Shown here: piece by piece, positions 1 through 9,917 of the stretch
Layout: each line of letters opens with the position of its first letter
How positions within the stretch are numbered: position 1 is the stretch's first letter
Origin: Pseudomonas viridiflava
Lineage (GTDB): Bacteria > Pseudomonadota > Gammaproteobacteria > Pseudomonadales > Pseudomonadaceae
Assembly: GCF_900573885.1 (NCBI RefSeq)
Contig: NZ_UPSE01000453.1
Coordinates: 62,001-126,000 of the forward strand
Reading direction: 5' to 3'
DNA: 64,000 nt
The notes under the pieces: model-generated
Seen by the model: the letters and a program-made list of their open reading frames with translations, nothing else
Databases searched by the model: none
What the model was told of the DNA's origin: nothing
Position numbers and translations under genes: made by a program

Positions 1-2
1 GC

Positions 3-1950
<1,948 letters not shown>

Positions 1951-1961
<11 letters not shown>

Positions 1962-2091
1962 TAAAACTACTGCGCTCGGCAGGGCCGCGTTGAGAACAGG
2001 CTCAAAATGCTCATTGGCTAATGCCAACTGCGCTTTTTCGCCTGCTCTCGCCTTACCCAGCCTTCGCTCGCTACGTTTTATCACGGCCTGC
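1951..2091. repeat. Nested palindromic intergenic element with 17-bp terminal inverted repeats
   Basis: The ends 1951-1967 (GCAGGTCGTGATAAAAC) and 2075-2091 are inverted copies matching at 16 of 17 positions. Inside, GAGAACAGGC pairs with GCCTGCTCTC (one mismatch), and TTGGC-TAAT-GCCAA forms the tip, so the whole unit of about 140 bp can fold into one long stem. It starts within the last codons of mfd and supplies its stop. I see no coding potential. It resembles dispersed intergenic repeats or MITE-like units known from Pseudomonas, but copy number cannot be judged from one window. Confidence 0.75.
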
Positions 2092-2123
2092 AACCGCTAC
2101 TGATTAATGAAAAGGACTACCAC

Positions 2124-2648
2124 ATGCGTGCCCTCCGTTATGTCGCCCTGCTGCTCAGCCTCGTTGCGCCCATGGCGTTTGCCGATGGCCTGTATCAGGT
2201 CGAGCTGATTATTTTCCGCCAGGCCGGCGAAGCGATTCCCGCCAGCCAGACCGCCCCCGATGACTGGGCTGCCGGCGTGCAAGGCAGCGCCGCCGACAAT
2301 GCCCGTGGCACCGCGCTGAATGGCGAGGCCGCCAAGCTGAACCCGAACAACGGCTACACCGTGCTGCTGCACCAGGCGTGGCAACAGAGCATGGGCGAGG
2401 CACCGACCAAGATTGCCGTAAACACTGGCAACCAGCAGTTCGGCCACTACCCGGTGGAAGGCACGCTCAGCCTCAAGCAGGTTCGTTTTGTCGACCTGGA
2501 CGCCGACTTCTGGATCAACCAGTTCGACGCCACCGGCATGCTCACCGGCAGCGAGCGCCTGAAGCGCACCGCGCGTTTGAAGGCGGGCGAATTGACGTAT
2601 CTGGACCATACGAATCTGGGGATGTTGATTCGTATCAGCCCGTTGTGA
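2124..2648 (+). CDS. CsiV-family periplasmic protein
   Basis: A 174-residue protein with a cleavable-looking signal peptide (MRALRYVALLLSLVAPMAFA) followed by the sequence LYQVELIIFRQ, typical of the CsiV (peptidoglycan-binding) family that follows mfd in Pseudomonas. The C-terminal part (GTLSLKQVRFVDLDADFW, LTYLDHTNLGMLIRISPL) is the conserved beta-rich segment of that family. The family has been linked to cell-wall sensing or division in Vibrio; the role in Pseudomonas is not established. It is transcribed away from mfd behind the palindromic element and converges on fleR, with a shared terminator between them. Confidence 0.8.
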   Translation: MRALRYVALLLSLVAPMAFADGLYQVELIIFRQAGEAIPASQTAPDDWAAGVQGSAADNARGTALNGEAAKLNPNNGYTVLLHQAWQQSMGEAPTKIAVNTGNQQFGHYPVEGTLSLKQVRFVDLDADFWINQFDATGMLTGSERLKRTARLKAGELTYLDHTNLGMLIRISPL

Positions 2649-2654
2649 GATGGC

Positions 2655-2685
2655 GTTGGGCCTGTTGAGCGCAGCGAAGCCCAAC
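2655..2685. repeat. REP-like palindrome
   Basis: GTTGGGC (2655-2661) and GCCCAAC (2679-2685) flank TGAGCGCAGCGAA. Read on the minus strand this gives the motif TTGGGCTTCGCTGCGCTCAA, a very common short intergenic repeat in several Pseudomonas species. It lies between the CsiV-family stop and the terminator. A related sequence lies downstream of flgL. Confidence 0.6.
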
Positions 2686-2700
2686 AAATCCAGCAACGAA

Positions 2701-2730
2701 AAAGGCCGCTCATATCGAGCGGCCTTTTTT
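2701..2730. terminator. Bidirectional intrinsic terminator between the CsiV-family gene and fleR
   Basis: An 11-bp perfect stem, AAAGGCCGCTC / GAGCGGCCTTT, with a 5-nt loop is flanked by A and T runs on the two sides. It therefore serves both convergent transcripts. Confidence 0.9.
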
Positions 2731-2743
2731 ATGGCGCGGGGCA

Positions 2744-4147
2744 TTAACTGGCGAACAAATACGCCTCAACATCCATTCCCGCATCGCGCATCTGCGCCAG
2801 CTTGTAGCGCAGGGTGCGCGGGCTGATGCCCAGACGTTCTGCGGCTTCCTTGCGACGACCACGTTCGGCGCGCAGGGTGTCGATGATCATCTGGAATTCA
2901 TGCCGGCGCAGGTCGTCGCCTAACGCGCTGCTGTCGCTGTTTTCATCGTTGATCGGCAACACGGCGCTGCCGCTGCTGACGGGCACCAGCGTGGCGACCG
3001 GGCTCGGTGCCAGGCCGATGGGGCCGCTCAGGCACAGGTCTTGCGGCTGGATCATGCCGCCTTGTTGGAGGATCAGCGCCCGTTGAATGGCGTTGTCCAG
3101 TTCCCGAACGTTGCCGGGCCACGGATACCCGGTCAGCGCGCGTTCCGCGTCGGCGGATAAACGGGCCGGGGCGTGGTTCATTTTCTTCGCGTGCTTGGCC
3201 AGCAGACGCTCGGCGAGCGGCAGAATGTCGGCGGTGCGCTCACGCAGCGGACGCCAGCCCAACGGAAATACGGAAAGCCGATAAAACAAGTCTTCACGGA
3301 AACGCCCGGCCGCCACTTCGCCCGCCAGGTCGCGGTTGCTGGTGGCGAGCACGCGGATGTCCAGGTCGATGGGTTTGCGCGCGCCGACACGCTCCACTTC
3401 CCGCTCTTGCAGCACGCGCAGCAGCTTGGCTTGCAGGCCGAGCGGCATTTCGGAAATTTCGTCGAGCAGAATGGTGCCGCCTTCGGCCAATTCAAATTTG
3501 CCCGGCTGCGAGGAGACCGCACCGGTAAAGGCGCCCTTCTCATGACCGAACAGCGTGGCTTCGAGCATGTTGTCGGGAATGGCGGCGCAGTTGATGGCAA
3601 TGAACGGTTTGCTCGCCCGTGGCGATTGCTGGTGAATGTAGCGCGCCAGTACTTCCTTGCCGGTGCCGGACTCGCCGGAAATCAGCACGGTGGAATCGCT
3701 TTGCGCCACGCGCTTGGCCAGTTCCAGCAACTGGCGGCTCGCTGGCTCCAGCGCGACCGGGCCGTCGCCTTCGTCTTTACCGACACGGCCAAGCGCGTGG
3801 CGCTCCACCAGTTCCAGCAGCGCTTTGGGCTCGAACGGCTTGACCAGGTAATCGGCGGCGCCACGGCGCATGGCATCGACCGCGCGCTCCACGGCGCCAA
3901 AGGCGGTCATCAACAGCACCGGCAATTGCGGGTATCGGCTGCGGATCAGGGCCAGCAGCTGGTGGCCGTCCATGCCGGGCATATTGACGTCGCTGATCAC
4001 CATGCCGAACGACTCGCGGCCCAATGCGGCAAGGGCCGCTTCGGCGCAGTCGACCGCGCAGAAATCGTGGCCGCCGATCACCAGGGTGTCAGCCAGTGCT
4101 TCACGCAGGGCGCGGTCGTCTTCGACCAACAGAACTTTGCTCGCCAT
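2744..4147 (-). CDS. fleR: Sigma54-dependent two-component response regulator FleR
   Basis: A 467-residue NtrC-type regulator. The receiver domain (residues 1-120) has acidic pocket VEDD, the phospho-acceptor aspartate in VISDVNMPGMDG and the conserved lysine in VKPFEP. The AAA+ domain (about 135-370) has Walker A GESGTGKE and the sigma54-contacting GAFTGA loop. A Fis-type helix-turn-helix ends the protein (EAAERLGISPRTLRYKLAQ). In P. aeruginosa FleS phosphorylates FleR, which then activates class III flagellar genes from RpoN promoters. fleR follows fleS with a 3-nt gap, so the two are surely co-transcribed; a strong terminator follows. The start fits the family N-terminus. Confidence 0.96.
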   Translation of the reverse strand: MASKVLLVEDDRALREALADTLVIGGHDFCAVDCAEAALAALGRESFGMVISDVNMPGMDGHQLLALIRSRYPQLPVLLMTAFGAVERAVDAMRRGAADYLVKPFEPKALLELVERHALGRVGKDEGDGPVALEPASRQLLELAKRVAQSDSTVLISGESGTGKEVLARYIHQQSPRASKPFIAINCAAIPDNMLEATLFGHEKGAFTGAVSSQPGKFELAEGGTILLDEISEMPLGLQAKLLRVLQEREVERVGARKPIDLDIRVLATSNRDLAGEVAAGRFREDLFYRLSVFPLGWRPLRERTADILPLAERLLAKHAKKMNHAPARLSADAERALTGYPWPGNVRELDNAIQRALILQQGGMIQPQDLCLSGPIGLAPSPVATLVPVSSGSAVLPINDENSDSSALGDDLRRHEFQMIIDTLRAERGRRKEAAERLGISPRTLRYKLAQMRDAGMDVEAYLFAS

Positions 4148-4150
4148 GGG

Positions 4151-5356
4151 TTACTCCTGAGAAGTCCGTGGGGCCACTGCAATCAGCGGCAATACCAGAA
4201 TGGCGCAGGTGCCGCGACCGGGGCGCGAGCGCAGCAGCAATTCGCCTTGGTGGGCGCGGGCCACCGCCTTCACCACGGCCAGCCCCAGGCCGGTGCCGGT
4301 GGTTTTGGTGGTGAAAAACGGTTCGCCCAGGCGGGCCAGGGTGGAGGCGTCGATGCCGGGGCCGTTGTCGCTGATGCACAGGCGCAGGGTCTGGCCACGT
4401 ACATAGAAGTGAACCTTGAGACTGGCCTCGCGGCCGGCAGCCTGAATGGCGTTTTCCACCAGGTTGAGCACGGTGCCAACCAGCGTGTCGCGGTTGCAAA
4501 GCAGCTCGCCGGTATGGGCGTCACACTGCCAGCGCACGTTCATGCCTTGCACGTGTGGCTCGGCAGCGGCGCGCAGGGCGTCGTAGAGTTTTTTCGGCGC
4601 CAGACGATCCGGTAACGGCAGTTCGCCACGGGCAAATACCAGCATGTCGCGAACCTGGTGTTCCAGCTCATGCAGACGCTCTTTCAAGCGGCTGGCGAAA
4701 CGCTGCTGCTGATCGACCGGCAGCACCTGCTCGGTCAAATGGCTGGCATACAGCAAGGCAGCGGACAGCGGCGTGCGAATTTGATGGGCCAGCGAGGCGA
4801 CCATGCGGCCCAGCGCCGACAAGCGTTCGTGGCGGGCAAGCTGATCTTGCAGCTGACGGGTTTCTGTCAGGTCATTCAGCAATACGAGCTGGCCGGGTTC
4901 GGCGGAGAGCGAGCGGGTGGCAATGGAGAGGCGGCGACCGTTTTTCAACGACACTTCGTGGCCGTCGTCTTTACGCGGGGCGAAGTTGCGGGCGATAACT
5001 TCACGCCAGAGCATGCCAACCAGGGGCTTGCCGAGCAGCGCGCAGGCCACCGGGTTGGCCTCGCGCACCACGCCTTGACCGTCGATAACGATCACACCAC
5101 CCGGCAGCACATCCAGCAGGCTTTGCAGGCGGTGCGCCAGGCGCTCTTTCTCTGCCAGCTCCTGCATGCGTTGCGCGCTGACGAGCGCCAACTCGCCCTT
5201 GAGCTCGGTCACCCGCGCTTCCAACAAATTGTAGGAGTCGCTGAGCTGCGCCGACATCTGGCTGAACATCGCGAAGGTCTGCTCAAGCCCTTGGCGGCTG
5301 GAGGCTTCGACGTCGTCAGCAGCGAGGCTGGAAGTTGGCAGTGCGGTTGGCTTCAT
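4151..5356 (-). CDS. fleS: Flagellar sensor histidine kinase FleS
   Basis: A 401-residue kinase without evident membrane segments, consistent with a cytoplasmic sensor. A coiled-coil-like N-terminus is followed by a PAS domain (about 75-180; LLDVLPGGVIVIDGQG). The H-box is LAHQIRTPLSAALL, with the phospho-accepting histidine. The HATPase domain shows N-box NLVENAIQAAG, G1 DNGPGIDAS and G2 GTGLGLAVVKAVARAH. It phosphorylates FleR. The input signal is not known. The gene is preceded by a good RpoN promoter and a short leader hairpin (5378-5391, CCGTC-ATAA-GACGG) just before the ribosome binding site. Confidence 0.95.
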   Translation of the reverse strand: MKPTALPTSSLAADDVEASSRQGLEQTFAMFSQMSAQLSDSYNLLEARVTELKGELALVSAQRMQELAEKERLAHRLQSLLDVLPGGVIVIDGQGVVREANPVACALLGKPLVGMLWREVIARNFAPRKDDGHEVSLKNGRRLSIATRSLSAEPGQLVLLNDLTETRQLQDQLARHERLSALGRMVASLAHQIRTPLSAALLYASHLTEQVLPVDQQQRFASRLKERLHELEHQVRDMLVFARGELPLPDRLAPKKLYDALRAAAEPHVQGMNVRWQCDAHTGELLCNRDTLVGTVLNLVENAIQAAGREASLKVHFYVRGQTLRLCISDNGPGIDASTLARLGEPFFTTKTTGTGLGLAVVKAVARAHQGELLLRSRPGRGTCAILVLPLIAVAPRTSQE

Positions 5357-5408
5357 GGTTCTCTCTCACCCGGTGAGCCGTCATAAGACGGTCAGTCGAG
5401 AGAGAACT

Positions 5409-5424
5409 AGCAATAGCCGTGCCT
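5409..5424 (-). promoter_or_regulatory. Sigma54 (RpoN) promoter for fleSR
   Basis: Minus-strand AGGCACGGCTATTGCT fits the TGGCACG-N4-TTGCW consensus, with exact GG-N10-GC spacing. The predicted transcript start is about 42 nt upstream of the fleS ATG. It agrees with the known FleQ/RpoN control of fleSR in P. aeruginosa. Confidence 0.85.
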
Positions 5425-5452
5425 AAAAAAATATCCTTATTTTTCAAGGCAC
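5419..5452. repeat. 34-bp palindrome overlapping the fleS promoter upstream edge
   Basis: GTGCCT-TG-AAAAATA and TATTTTT-TT-AGGCAC are inverted around AGGA. Its proximal arm contains the -24 GG element. It could be a FleQ or other protein-binding site, or the fleQ transcript terminator; the sequence does not decide between these. Confidence 0.6.
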
Positions 5453-5477
5453 TAGTTGGAGGGTAGGAATTTTCGCG

Positions 5478-6950
5478 TCAATCATCCGACTGTTCGTCAT
5501 CATCCCGACGACTCATGCCGTACTTGCGCATCTTCTCGACCAAGGTGGTACGACGAATGCGCAAACGCTCGGCAGCACGGGCAACAACGCCACCGGCATC
5601 GTCCAGCGCCTGTTGAATCAGGCCCTGTTCCAGGTTGCCGAGGTAGTCCTTCAGGTCGAGCCCTTCAGGCGGCAGCATGGCGGTGGTTTCCGGGCCGGAC
5701 ATGTTGCTGTTGAAGGAGAAACGCTCTTCCAGGTCGTCCCGTACGCTGGTGGCCTGCTGGTCGTGCTCGTCTTCAACCTGACGGAATTTCTTCGGCAGCT
5801 CCAGCACACCGATCACGCCATAGGGATGCATGATCGCCATGCGCTCCACCAGGTTGGCGAGCTCGCGCACGTTGCCGGCCCAGTCGTGGCGACAGAGCGA
5901 CATGATGGCGGCGGAGTTGAAACGGATCGAGCCCCGCTTCTCCACTTCCATGCGCGAGATCAGCTCGTTCATGAGCAATGGAATGTCTTCCACGCGCTCA
6001 CGCAGCGGCGCCATTTCGATGGGGAATACGTTGAGGCGGTAGTAGAGGTCTTCGCGGAAGGTGCCCGCTTCGATCATCTGCTCAAGGTTCTTGTGCGTCG
6101 CGGCAATGATGCGTACATCCGCGCTTTGGGTTTTGTTGCTGCCCACGCGCTCGAAGGTGCGCTCTTGCAGCACGCGCAACAGCTTGACCTGCATCGGCAG
6201 CGGCATGTCGCCGATTTCGTCAAGGAACAGGGTGCCGCCATTGGCCAGTTCGAAGCGCCCTGCCCGGCTGGTGATGGCGCCGGTGAACGCGCCCTTCTCA
6301 TGGCCGAACAGTTCGCTTTCAAGCAATTCAGCGGGAATCGCGCCGCAGTTGACCGGCACGAATGGCGCGTCGCGGCGCTTGGAGTGGTAATGCAGGTTGC
6401 GCGCGACCACTTCCTTGCCGGTGCCGGACTCACCAAGAATCAGCACGCTGGCTTCGGTGTCGGCCACTTGCGACATCATCTGCCGCACTTGCTGAATGGC
6501 GCGGCTGGTGCCGACCAGGCTGCGAAACAGGTTCGGCTCGCGCGCACGGGTCCCGCGCGCCTGGTCGTACATTTCGCGGTACACCTGGGCGCGGTGCAAC
6601 GAGTCGAGAAGCTTGTTGTAGCTGGGCGGCATTTCCAGCGTGCTCAGCACGCGGCGGCGCACGTCTTCAGGCCAGTCTGCCGGAGCGGCATCGCCTACCA
6701 GCAGAATGGGCAGTTGCTCATCCCAGGCGGCGAGTTGTTTGAGTAATTCGAGGGAGCCACCTTTGCCGGTGACCTCGCCGAGCAATACGCTCAGCACATC
6801 GCGTGGGCTGTCGAGGGCATCGACGGTCTCGCGCCAATTCTGGCTGGTGCAGGCCAGATGTTCTTCCCCGAGGAAATTTAGAATGACCGCCAAGTCGCGG
6901 CGGCGTTCGCTGTTGTCGTCGACCAGTAAAATTTTGGTTTCACGCCACAT
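5478..6950 (-). CDS. fleQ: Flagellar master regulator FleQ
   Basis: A 490-residue NtrC-family activator and c-di-GMP-responsive master regulator of flagellar genes, very close to P. aeruginosa FleQ (N-terminus MWRETKILLVDDN, C-terminus RKYGMSRRDDD). The receiver-like domain keeps the early acidic residues, but the region expected to carry the phospho-acceptor reads LSVLLGEVTGKG with no aspartate; this is a family trait, so control is not by phosphorylation. The AAA+ domain has Walker A GESGTGKEVVARN and GAFTGA. The helix-turn-helix is AAERLRIRRTTLVEKMRKYG. It should activate the RpoN promoters mapped in this window. A weak ribosome binding site precedes the start. Confidence 0.97.
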   Translation of the reverse strand: MWRETKILLVDDNSERRRDLAVILNFLGEEHLACTSQNWRETVDALDSPRDVLSVLLGEVTGKGGSLELLKQLAAWDEQLPILLVGDAAPADWPEDVRRRVLSTLEMPPSYNKLLDSLHRAQVYREMYDQARGTRAREPNLFRSLVGTSRAIQQVRQMMSQVADTEASVLILGESGTGKEVVARNLHYHSKRRDAPFVPVNCGAIPAELLESELFGHEKGAFTGAITSRAGRFELANGGTLFLDEIGDMPLPMQVKLLRVLQERTFERVGSNKTQSADVRIIAATHKNLEQMIEAGTFREDLYYRLNVFPIEMAPLRERVEDIPLLMNELISRMEVEKRGSIRFNSAAIMSLCRHDWAGNVRELANLVERMAIMHPYGVIGVLELPKKFRQVEDEHDQQATSVRDDLEERFSFNSNMSGPETTAMLPPEGLDLKDYLGNLEQGLIQQALDDAGGVVARAAERLRIRRTTLVEKMRKYGMSRRDDDEQSDD

Positions 6951-7027
6951 AGTGTCTGGTTCTGATCCGGGGAGTGAAGAGAGCGTCCATCGCGAACACG
7001 ATAAAATAACGCCAGCAATTGGCCACT

Positions 7028-7056
7028 AGTAGAGTCAATTTTTTGTACGCAGTCAA
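7028..7056 (-). promoter_or_regulatory. Possible sigma70 promoter of fleQ
   Basis: On the minus strand TTGACT (7051-7056) lies 17 nt from TCTACT (7028-7033), about 70 nt ahead of the fleQ leader end. The sequence AATTGACT is directly repeated in the -35 region. In P. aeruginosa fleQ is sigma70-driven and Vfr-repressed; I did not find a convincing Vfr site. Confidence 0.4.
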
Positions 7057-7124
7057 TTTTATGACGTGTTTTTTTCTACCCAGTTCAACCAGGTAGCACA
7101 ATGTCTTGGGAATTAACGCAGAGG

Positions 7125-7163
7125 TTTGTAGCTAACTCCTCTAGACGAAAGGTTAGCTACAAA
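7125..7163 (-). terminator. Hairpin downstream of fliT, probable terminator
   Basis: TTTGTAGCTAAC (7125-7136) and GTTAGCTACAAA (7152-7163) form a perfect 12-bp stem with a 15-nt loop just after the fliT stop on the minus strand. The stem is AT-rich and lacks a clean T run, so termination is likely but not certain. Confidence 0.6.
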
Positions 7164-7170
7164 ATTTTGA

Positions 7171-7470
7171 CTAGCCAAACATCTGATAGATTTTGGCGCT
7201 TTGATTGGATTTGACCAACACGGTCAGCTCTTCGCCAACCGCTTCACGCTTACGCACACAGGCGGCGGTCAGGTGGCGATACACCTCAACCAGCGCTTCC
7301 ATTTGCTCACGCAGGGCTTCTTCGATGCCGGTGCTGTCGGCCATGGCGGCGCTCACCTGTTCGCGGCAGGAGGTGTCCAGCGCGCCGATACGCTCCCAGT
7401 CTTCCTGTTGAAAGGCATCAATCAGGGCCAGGCGTGTACTTTCGATTTGTTGCAGCATGGAATTCGCCAT
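7171..7470 (-). CDS. fliT: FliT-like flagellar export chaperone
   Basis: A 99-residue, mostly helical protein directly downstream of fliS, in the position and size of FliT (the FliD chaperone, called FleP in some P. aeruginosa work). Sequence identity between FliT proteins is low, so position carries much of the call. I start at the ATG giving MANSMLQQIESTRLALI; an in-frame GTG five codons upstream has a poorer ribosome binding site. FliT normally keeps FliD export-competent and, in enterics, antagonises FlhDC; that second role has no counterpart here. The last gene of the fliST unit, followed by a hairpin. Confidence 0.75.
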   Translation of the reverse strand: MANSMLQQIESTRLALIDAFQQEDWERIGALDTSCREQVSAAMADSTGIEEALREQMEALVEVYRHLTAACVRKREAVGEELTVLVKSNQSAKIYQMFG

Positions 7471-7491
7471 CTCGTTATTCCTCACCCACCC

Positions 7492-7872
7492 TTACGGTGC
7501 GATTGCATCCCAGCCGGACTTCACTTCGCGCAGCAAACCCGACACTTCAACCAGTGGGGCTGGATCGTTGCTTTTGTTGGCTTCGAGCATGCGGGTGATC
7601 ATGTATTCATAAACGCGATCAAGGTTCTGCGCGACTTCGCCGCCCTTGCCCATGTCCAGGCCTTCACGCAGGCCGCCAACGATACCGATGGCCTTGCTGA
7701 TCAGCTCGCCCTTGACCGAAGCCTGGCCGCGCGCCATGGCGCCCTGGGCCTGAGCCAAACGCTCAAGACCGCCTTCCATCAGCATCTGGATCAAACGATG
7801 GGGAGTTGCTTCAAACACTTGAGACGACACGCTCACTTGTTTGTACTGATTCATCGCCGCCATCGCTCTCAT
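7492..7872 (-). CDS. fliS: Flagellin chaperone FliS
   Basis: A 126-residue helical-bundle protein with the FliS hallmarks near the N-terminus (EATPHRLIQMLMEGGLERL) and the conserved C-terminal LLREVKSGWDAIAP. It binds the C-terminal D0 segment of flagellin, blocking premature polymerisation and guiding it to the export gate. The start chosen (MRAMAAMNQYKQ) has GAGGG 8 nt upstream; the longer frame adds five codons without a site. Its own sigma28 promoter sits 40 nt upstream, and a terminator-like hairpin separates it from fliD, so it can be made together with flagellin. Confidence 0.93.
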   Translation of the reverse strand: MRAMAAMNQYKQVSVSSQVFEATPHRLIQMLMEGGLERLAQAQGAMARGQASVKGELISKAIGIVGGLREGLDMGKGGEVAQNLDRVYEYMITRMLEANKSNDPAPLVEVSGLLREVKSGWDAIAP

Positions 7873-7910
7873 TTTGCAAACCCTCATGAACCGTTGTTTC
7901 GATATTCAAG

Positions 7911-7937
7911 CTATCGGCGGGTTTTGCGGGAGCTTTA
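7911..7937 (-). promoter_or_regulatory. Sigma28 (FliA) promoter for fliST
   Basis: Minus strand: TAAA (7934-7937), 15 nt, then GCCGATAG (7911-7918), matching TAAA-N15-GCCGATAA at all but the last base. Predicted start about 32 nt before fliS. Confidence 0.85.
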
Positions 7938-7939
7938 AG

Positions 7940-7982
7940 CCCGGCCGTACTTTTTCTTCATCAAAAAAAGCTATCGGCCGGG
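7940..7982 (-). terminator. Long hairpin between fliD and fliS
   Basis: CCCGGCCG and CGGCCGGG (7940-7947 and 7975-7982) pair, with an inner CTTTTT / AAAAAG stem. It sits just after the fliD stop and immediately upstream of the fliS sigma28 promoter, so it probably ends the fliD transcript. It contains a second copy of the text GCCGATAGCTT found in the promoter. Confidence 0.65.
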
Positions 7983-7998
7983 TGAGAATCAGTAGGAC

Positions 7999-9447
7999 TT
8001 AATTCTTTTTCACCAGGCCAGGCAGACTGTCCAGCTGCGACATGAGACCGCTGCTGGTATTGGTCAGCTGCGACACCAGGGCGTCCATCGCGTTGTACTG
8101 CTTGTACAAGCGCGTTTGCAACGCCGTCATGCGCAGATCCAGGTCTTCCTGCTGCTTATCGAGGCTGGTAATGGTATTGGAAAGCTGGTCGGTGCGCTGC
8201 TGCAAAATGCCGCCACCATCGGTGTACGGCTTGAGCTTAGACGTAAGCCGGCTCGCCAGCCCGTCGTCGCCGGTGAAATAAGCGGCGACGCCTTCGTAGT
8301 TTTCGCTGATGGCCGTGTCGAGCTTGGCGCTGTTGACCTCCAGCGTACCGTCGGTCTTGGTGGTGATACCCAGATTGGCCAGGGCCGAAATCGCGCCGCC
8401 ATTATCCTTGTTCGAGACCAGCTCGCTGCGGATGGAGCTCACCAGCGAGCGCGCGGTGGAGTCGCCGGCCAGCCCGGCCACGACCGGGTCGCTGTTGGCA
8501 ACCGTGGTCACTTTGGTCAACGAGTTGATGGTGCTCATCATCTTGTTGTACGCGGTGACGAAGTTCTGCACGTTGGTTTTCACCGCCGTGGTGTTATCGG
8601 CGACGTTAAGCGTCAACGGCTCGTTTTCTTTGGTAACGGCAGTCAGCTTGATGGTCACGCCATCAATGGCTTTGTCGACTGTGTTCGAGTCGCTCACCAC
8701 TTCCAGCCCGTCGATCGTCATCTTGGCGCTCGACGCAGCGGCGAGGGTTTTACCACCCTTGGCCACGGCGGCGTCGTACTCGGCAGTACTGGCGAAATTG
8801 GCAGGGTCCAGCGTAGCGCCGGGGAACGTCAGCTCTTCCAGCGAGCCGTTACCGGTGCCAGTGCTGGTGCCGGTCATGGTGATGTCGTTGCCATCACCCA
8901 TCTTGGTGCTGCTCAGCACCAGGCGCGAGCCCTGGCTGTCGGTGACGATGGTGGCGCTGACCCCGGCGGTTTTGCCTTGGGCGTTGATGGCGTCACGCAC
9001 ACCGGCCAGGGTGTTGTTGGTGCTGTCGACATTGACGGTCAGCGCAGTGTCGCTGCCCACTTTGATTTCCAGCGAGCCGGTATTGAACTTGGCAGTGCTG
9101 CCGCCAGTGATTGCGGCAGAAGCAATCTTGCTGCTGCTGGCCAGTTTCGACACTTCAATCTTGTAGCTGCCGGCGATCGCACTCGAGCTGCCAGTGGCGC
9201 TGAGCGCGGCGGTGTTGGTGGAGGTCGCCGACTTGGTGAGGAAGCTTGTCGGGCTGTTGAGCAGCGCCAGCGCGGTCTGGAACTCGCTTACTGCGCTCTT
9301 CAGCGAACCGAGCGAGGTCAGCTTGGTCGTTGTTTTCGATTCGAGCTTGTCGATCTGGTTCTGCTTGGGCGCTTTTTCCGCCGCCACAGACGCCTTCACG
9401 ATTTCGTCAATATTGACGCCCGAACCAATGCCAGTTACGCCAGCCAT
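7999..9447 (-). CDS. fliD: Flagellar filament cap protein FliD
   Basis: A 482-residue hook-associated protein 2. The N-terminus MAGVTGIGSGVNIDEIV and the FliD_N coiled-coil (about 10-110), followed by a Ser/Thr/Ala-rich central region and the FliD_C coiled-coil (EDLDLRMTALQTRLYKQYNAMDAL region, about 400-470), are typical. It caps the filament tip, folds newly exported flagellin and is a mucin adhesin in P. aeruginosa. The ribosome binding site GGAGG lies 6 nt before ATG. It lies between flaG and fliS; a possible RpoN site overlaps the flaG end, while read-through from fliC is also possible. Confidence 0.95.
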   Translation of the reverse strand: MAGVTGIGSGVNIDEIVKASVAAEKAPKQNQIDKLESKTTTKLTSLGSLKSAVSEFQTALALLNSPTSFLTKSATSTNTAALSATGSSSAIAGSYKIEVSKLASSSKIASAAITGGSTAKFNTGSLEIKVGSDTALTVNVDSTNNTLAGVRDAINAQGKTAGVSATIVTDSQGSRLVLSSTKMGDGNDITMTGTSTGTGNGSLEELTFPGATLDPANFASTAEYDAAVAKGGKTLAAASSAKMTIDGLEVVSDSNTVDKAIDGVTIKLTAVTKENEPLTLNVADNTTAVKTNVQNFVTAYNKMMSTINSLTKVTTVANSDPVVAGLAGDSTARSLVSSIRSELVSNKDNGGAISALANLGITTKTDGTLEVNSAKLDTAISENYEGVAAYFTGDDGLASRLTSKLKPYTDGGGILQQRTDQLSNTITSLDKQQEDLDLRMTALQTRLYKQYNAMDALVSQLTNTSSGLMSQLDSLPGLVKKN

Positions 9448-9510
9448 CTCGCACCTCCGTCAAAAAAACGTCCCGAATTCCCTATGGGAAACGGGTCTGG
9501 CGAGTTGTAC

Positions 9511-9525
9511 TCAAGAACCGTACCA
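9511..9525 (-). promoter_or_regulatory. Possible sigma54 promoter for fliD
   Basis: Minus-strand TGGTACGGTTCTTGA resembles TGGCACG-N4-TTGC, but the -12 element is GA instead of GC. It overlaps the flaG stop codon and lies about 65 nt upstream of fliD. In P. aeruginosa fliD is RpoN-dependent, which makes it plausible. Confidence 0.35.
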
Positions 9526-9527
9526 AC

Positions 9528-9893
9528 TCACGCTTTAGCCTCGAACATGAGGCTGCGAATGTCTTCCAGGCGTTCGGCCAGTTTGAGCAGCTCCTCGGAA
9601 GGAATCTGCCGCACCAACTTGCCTGAGTCTGTATCGATAACTTTGACCACAACTTCGCCGCTTGAGTCATCGACGTTGAAATTCAATCCACGCTTTACCG
9701 TTTGCACGAAGGACTGAATGTCAGCAACCGCTGCATCAATACTTCCACTGTCGGCCTTGGCGTCGGAACTGGTATCCGCGCTTTGAGCGGATGCCGTCTG
9801 CTGTGCAGCTTGCTGGCCAGACCCTACCGATACTTGCCCTTCACGAGCTTGTCTGGGAAGACCTGCAACCGACGTAATATTGGAAACATCCAT
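9528..9893 (-). CDS. flaG: FlaG family flagellar protein
   Basis: A 121-residue protein between fliC and fliD. The C-terminal half has the FlaG domain: LNFNVDDSSGEVVVKVID followed by TDSGKLVRQIPSEELLKLAERL. The N-terminal half is low-complexity, rich in Ser, Ala and Gln. FlaG influences filament length and is co-exported or cytosolic; its mechanism is not well defined. The start MDVSNITSVAGL has GAGGT 7 nt upstream, which is better than the GTG three codons earlier. A stable hairpin separates it from fliC. Confidence 0.9.
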   Translation of the reverse strand: MDVSNITSVAGLPRQAREGQVSVGSGQQAAQQTASAQSADTSSDAKADSGSIDAAVADIQSFVQTVKRGLNFNVDDSSGEVVVKVIDTDSGKLVRQIPSEELLKLAERLEDIRSLMFEAKA

Positions 9894-9917
9894 TTTAGAC
9901 ACCTCACAATGGCCAAA

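Noticed and set aside
7968-7982. Second GCCGATAG as another sigma28 promoter
   Set aside because: No TAAA lies 15 nt upstream; it forms part of the fliD hairpin.
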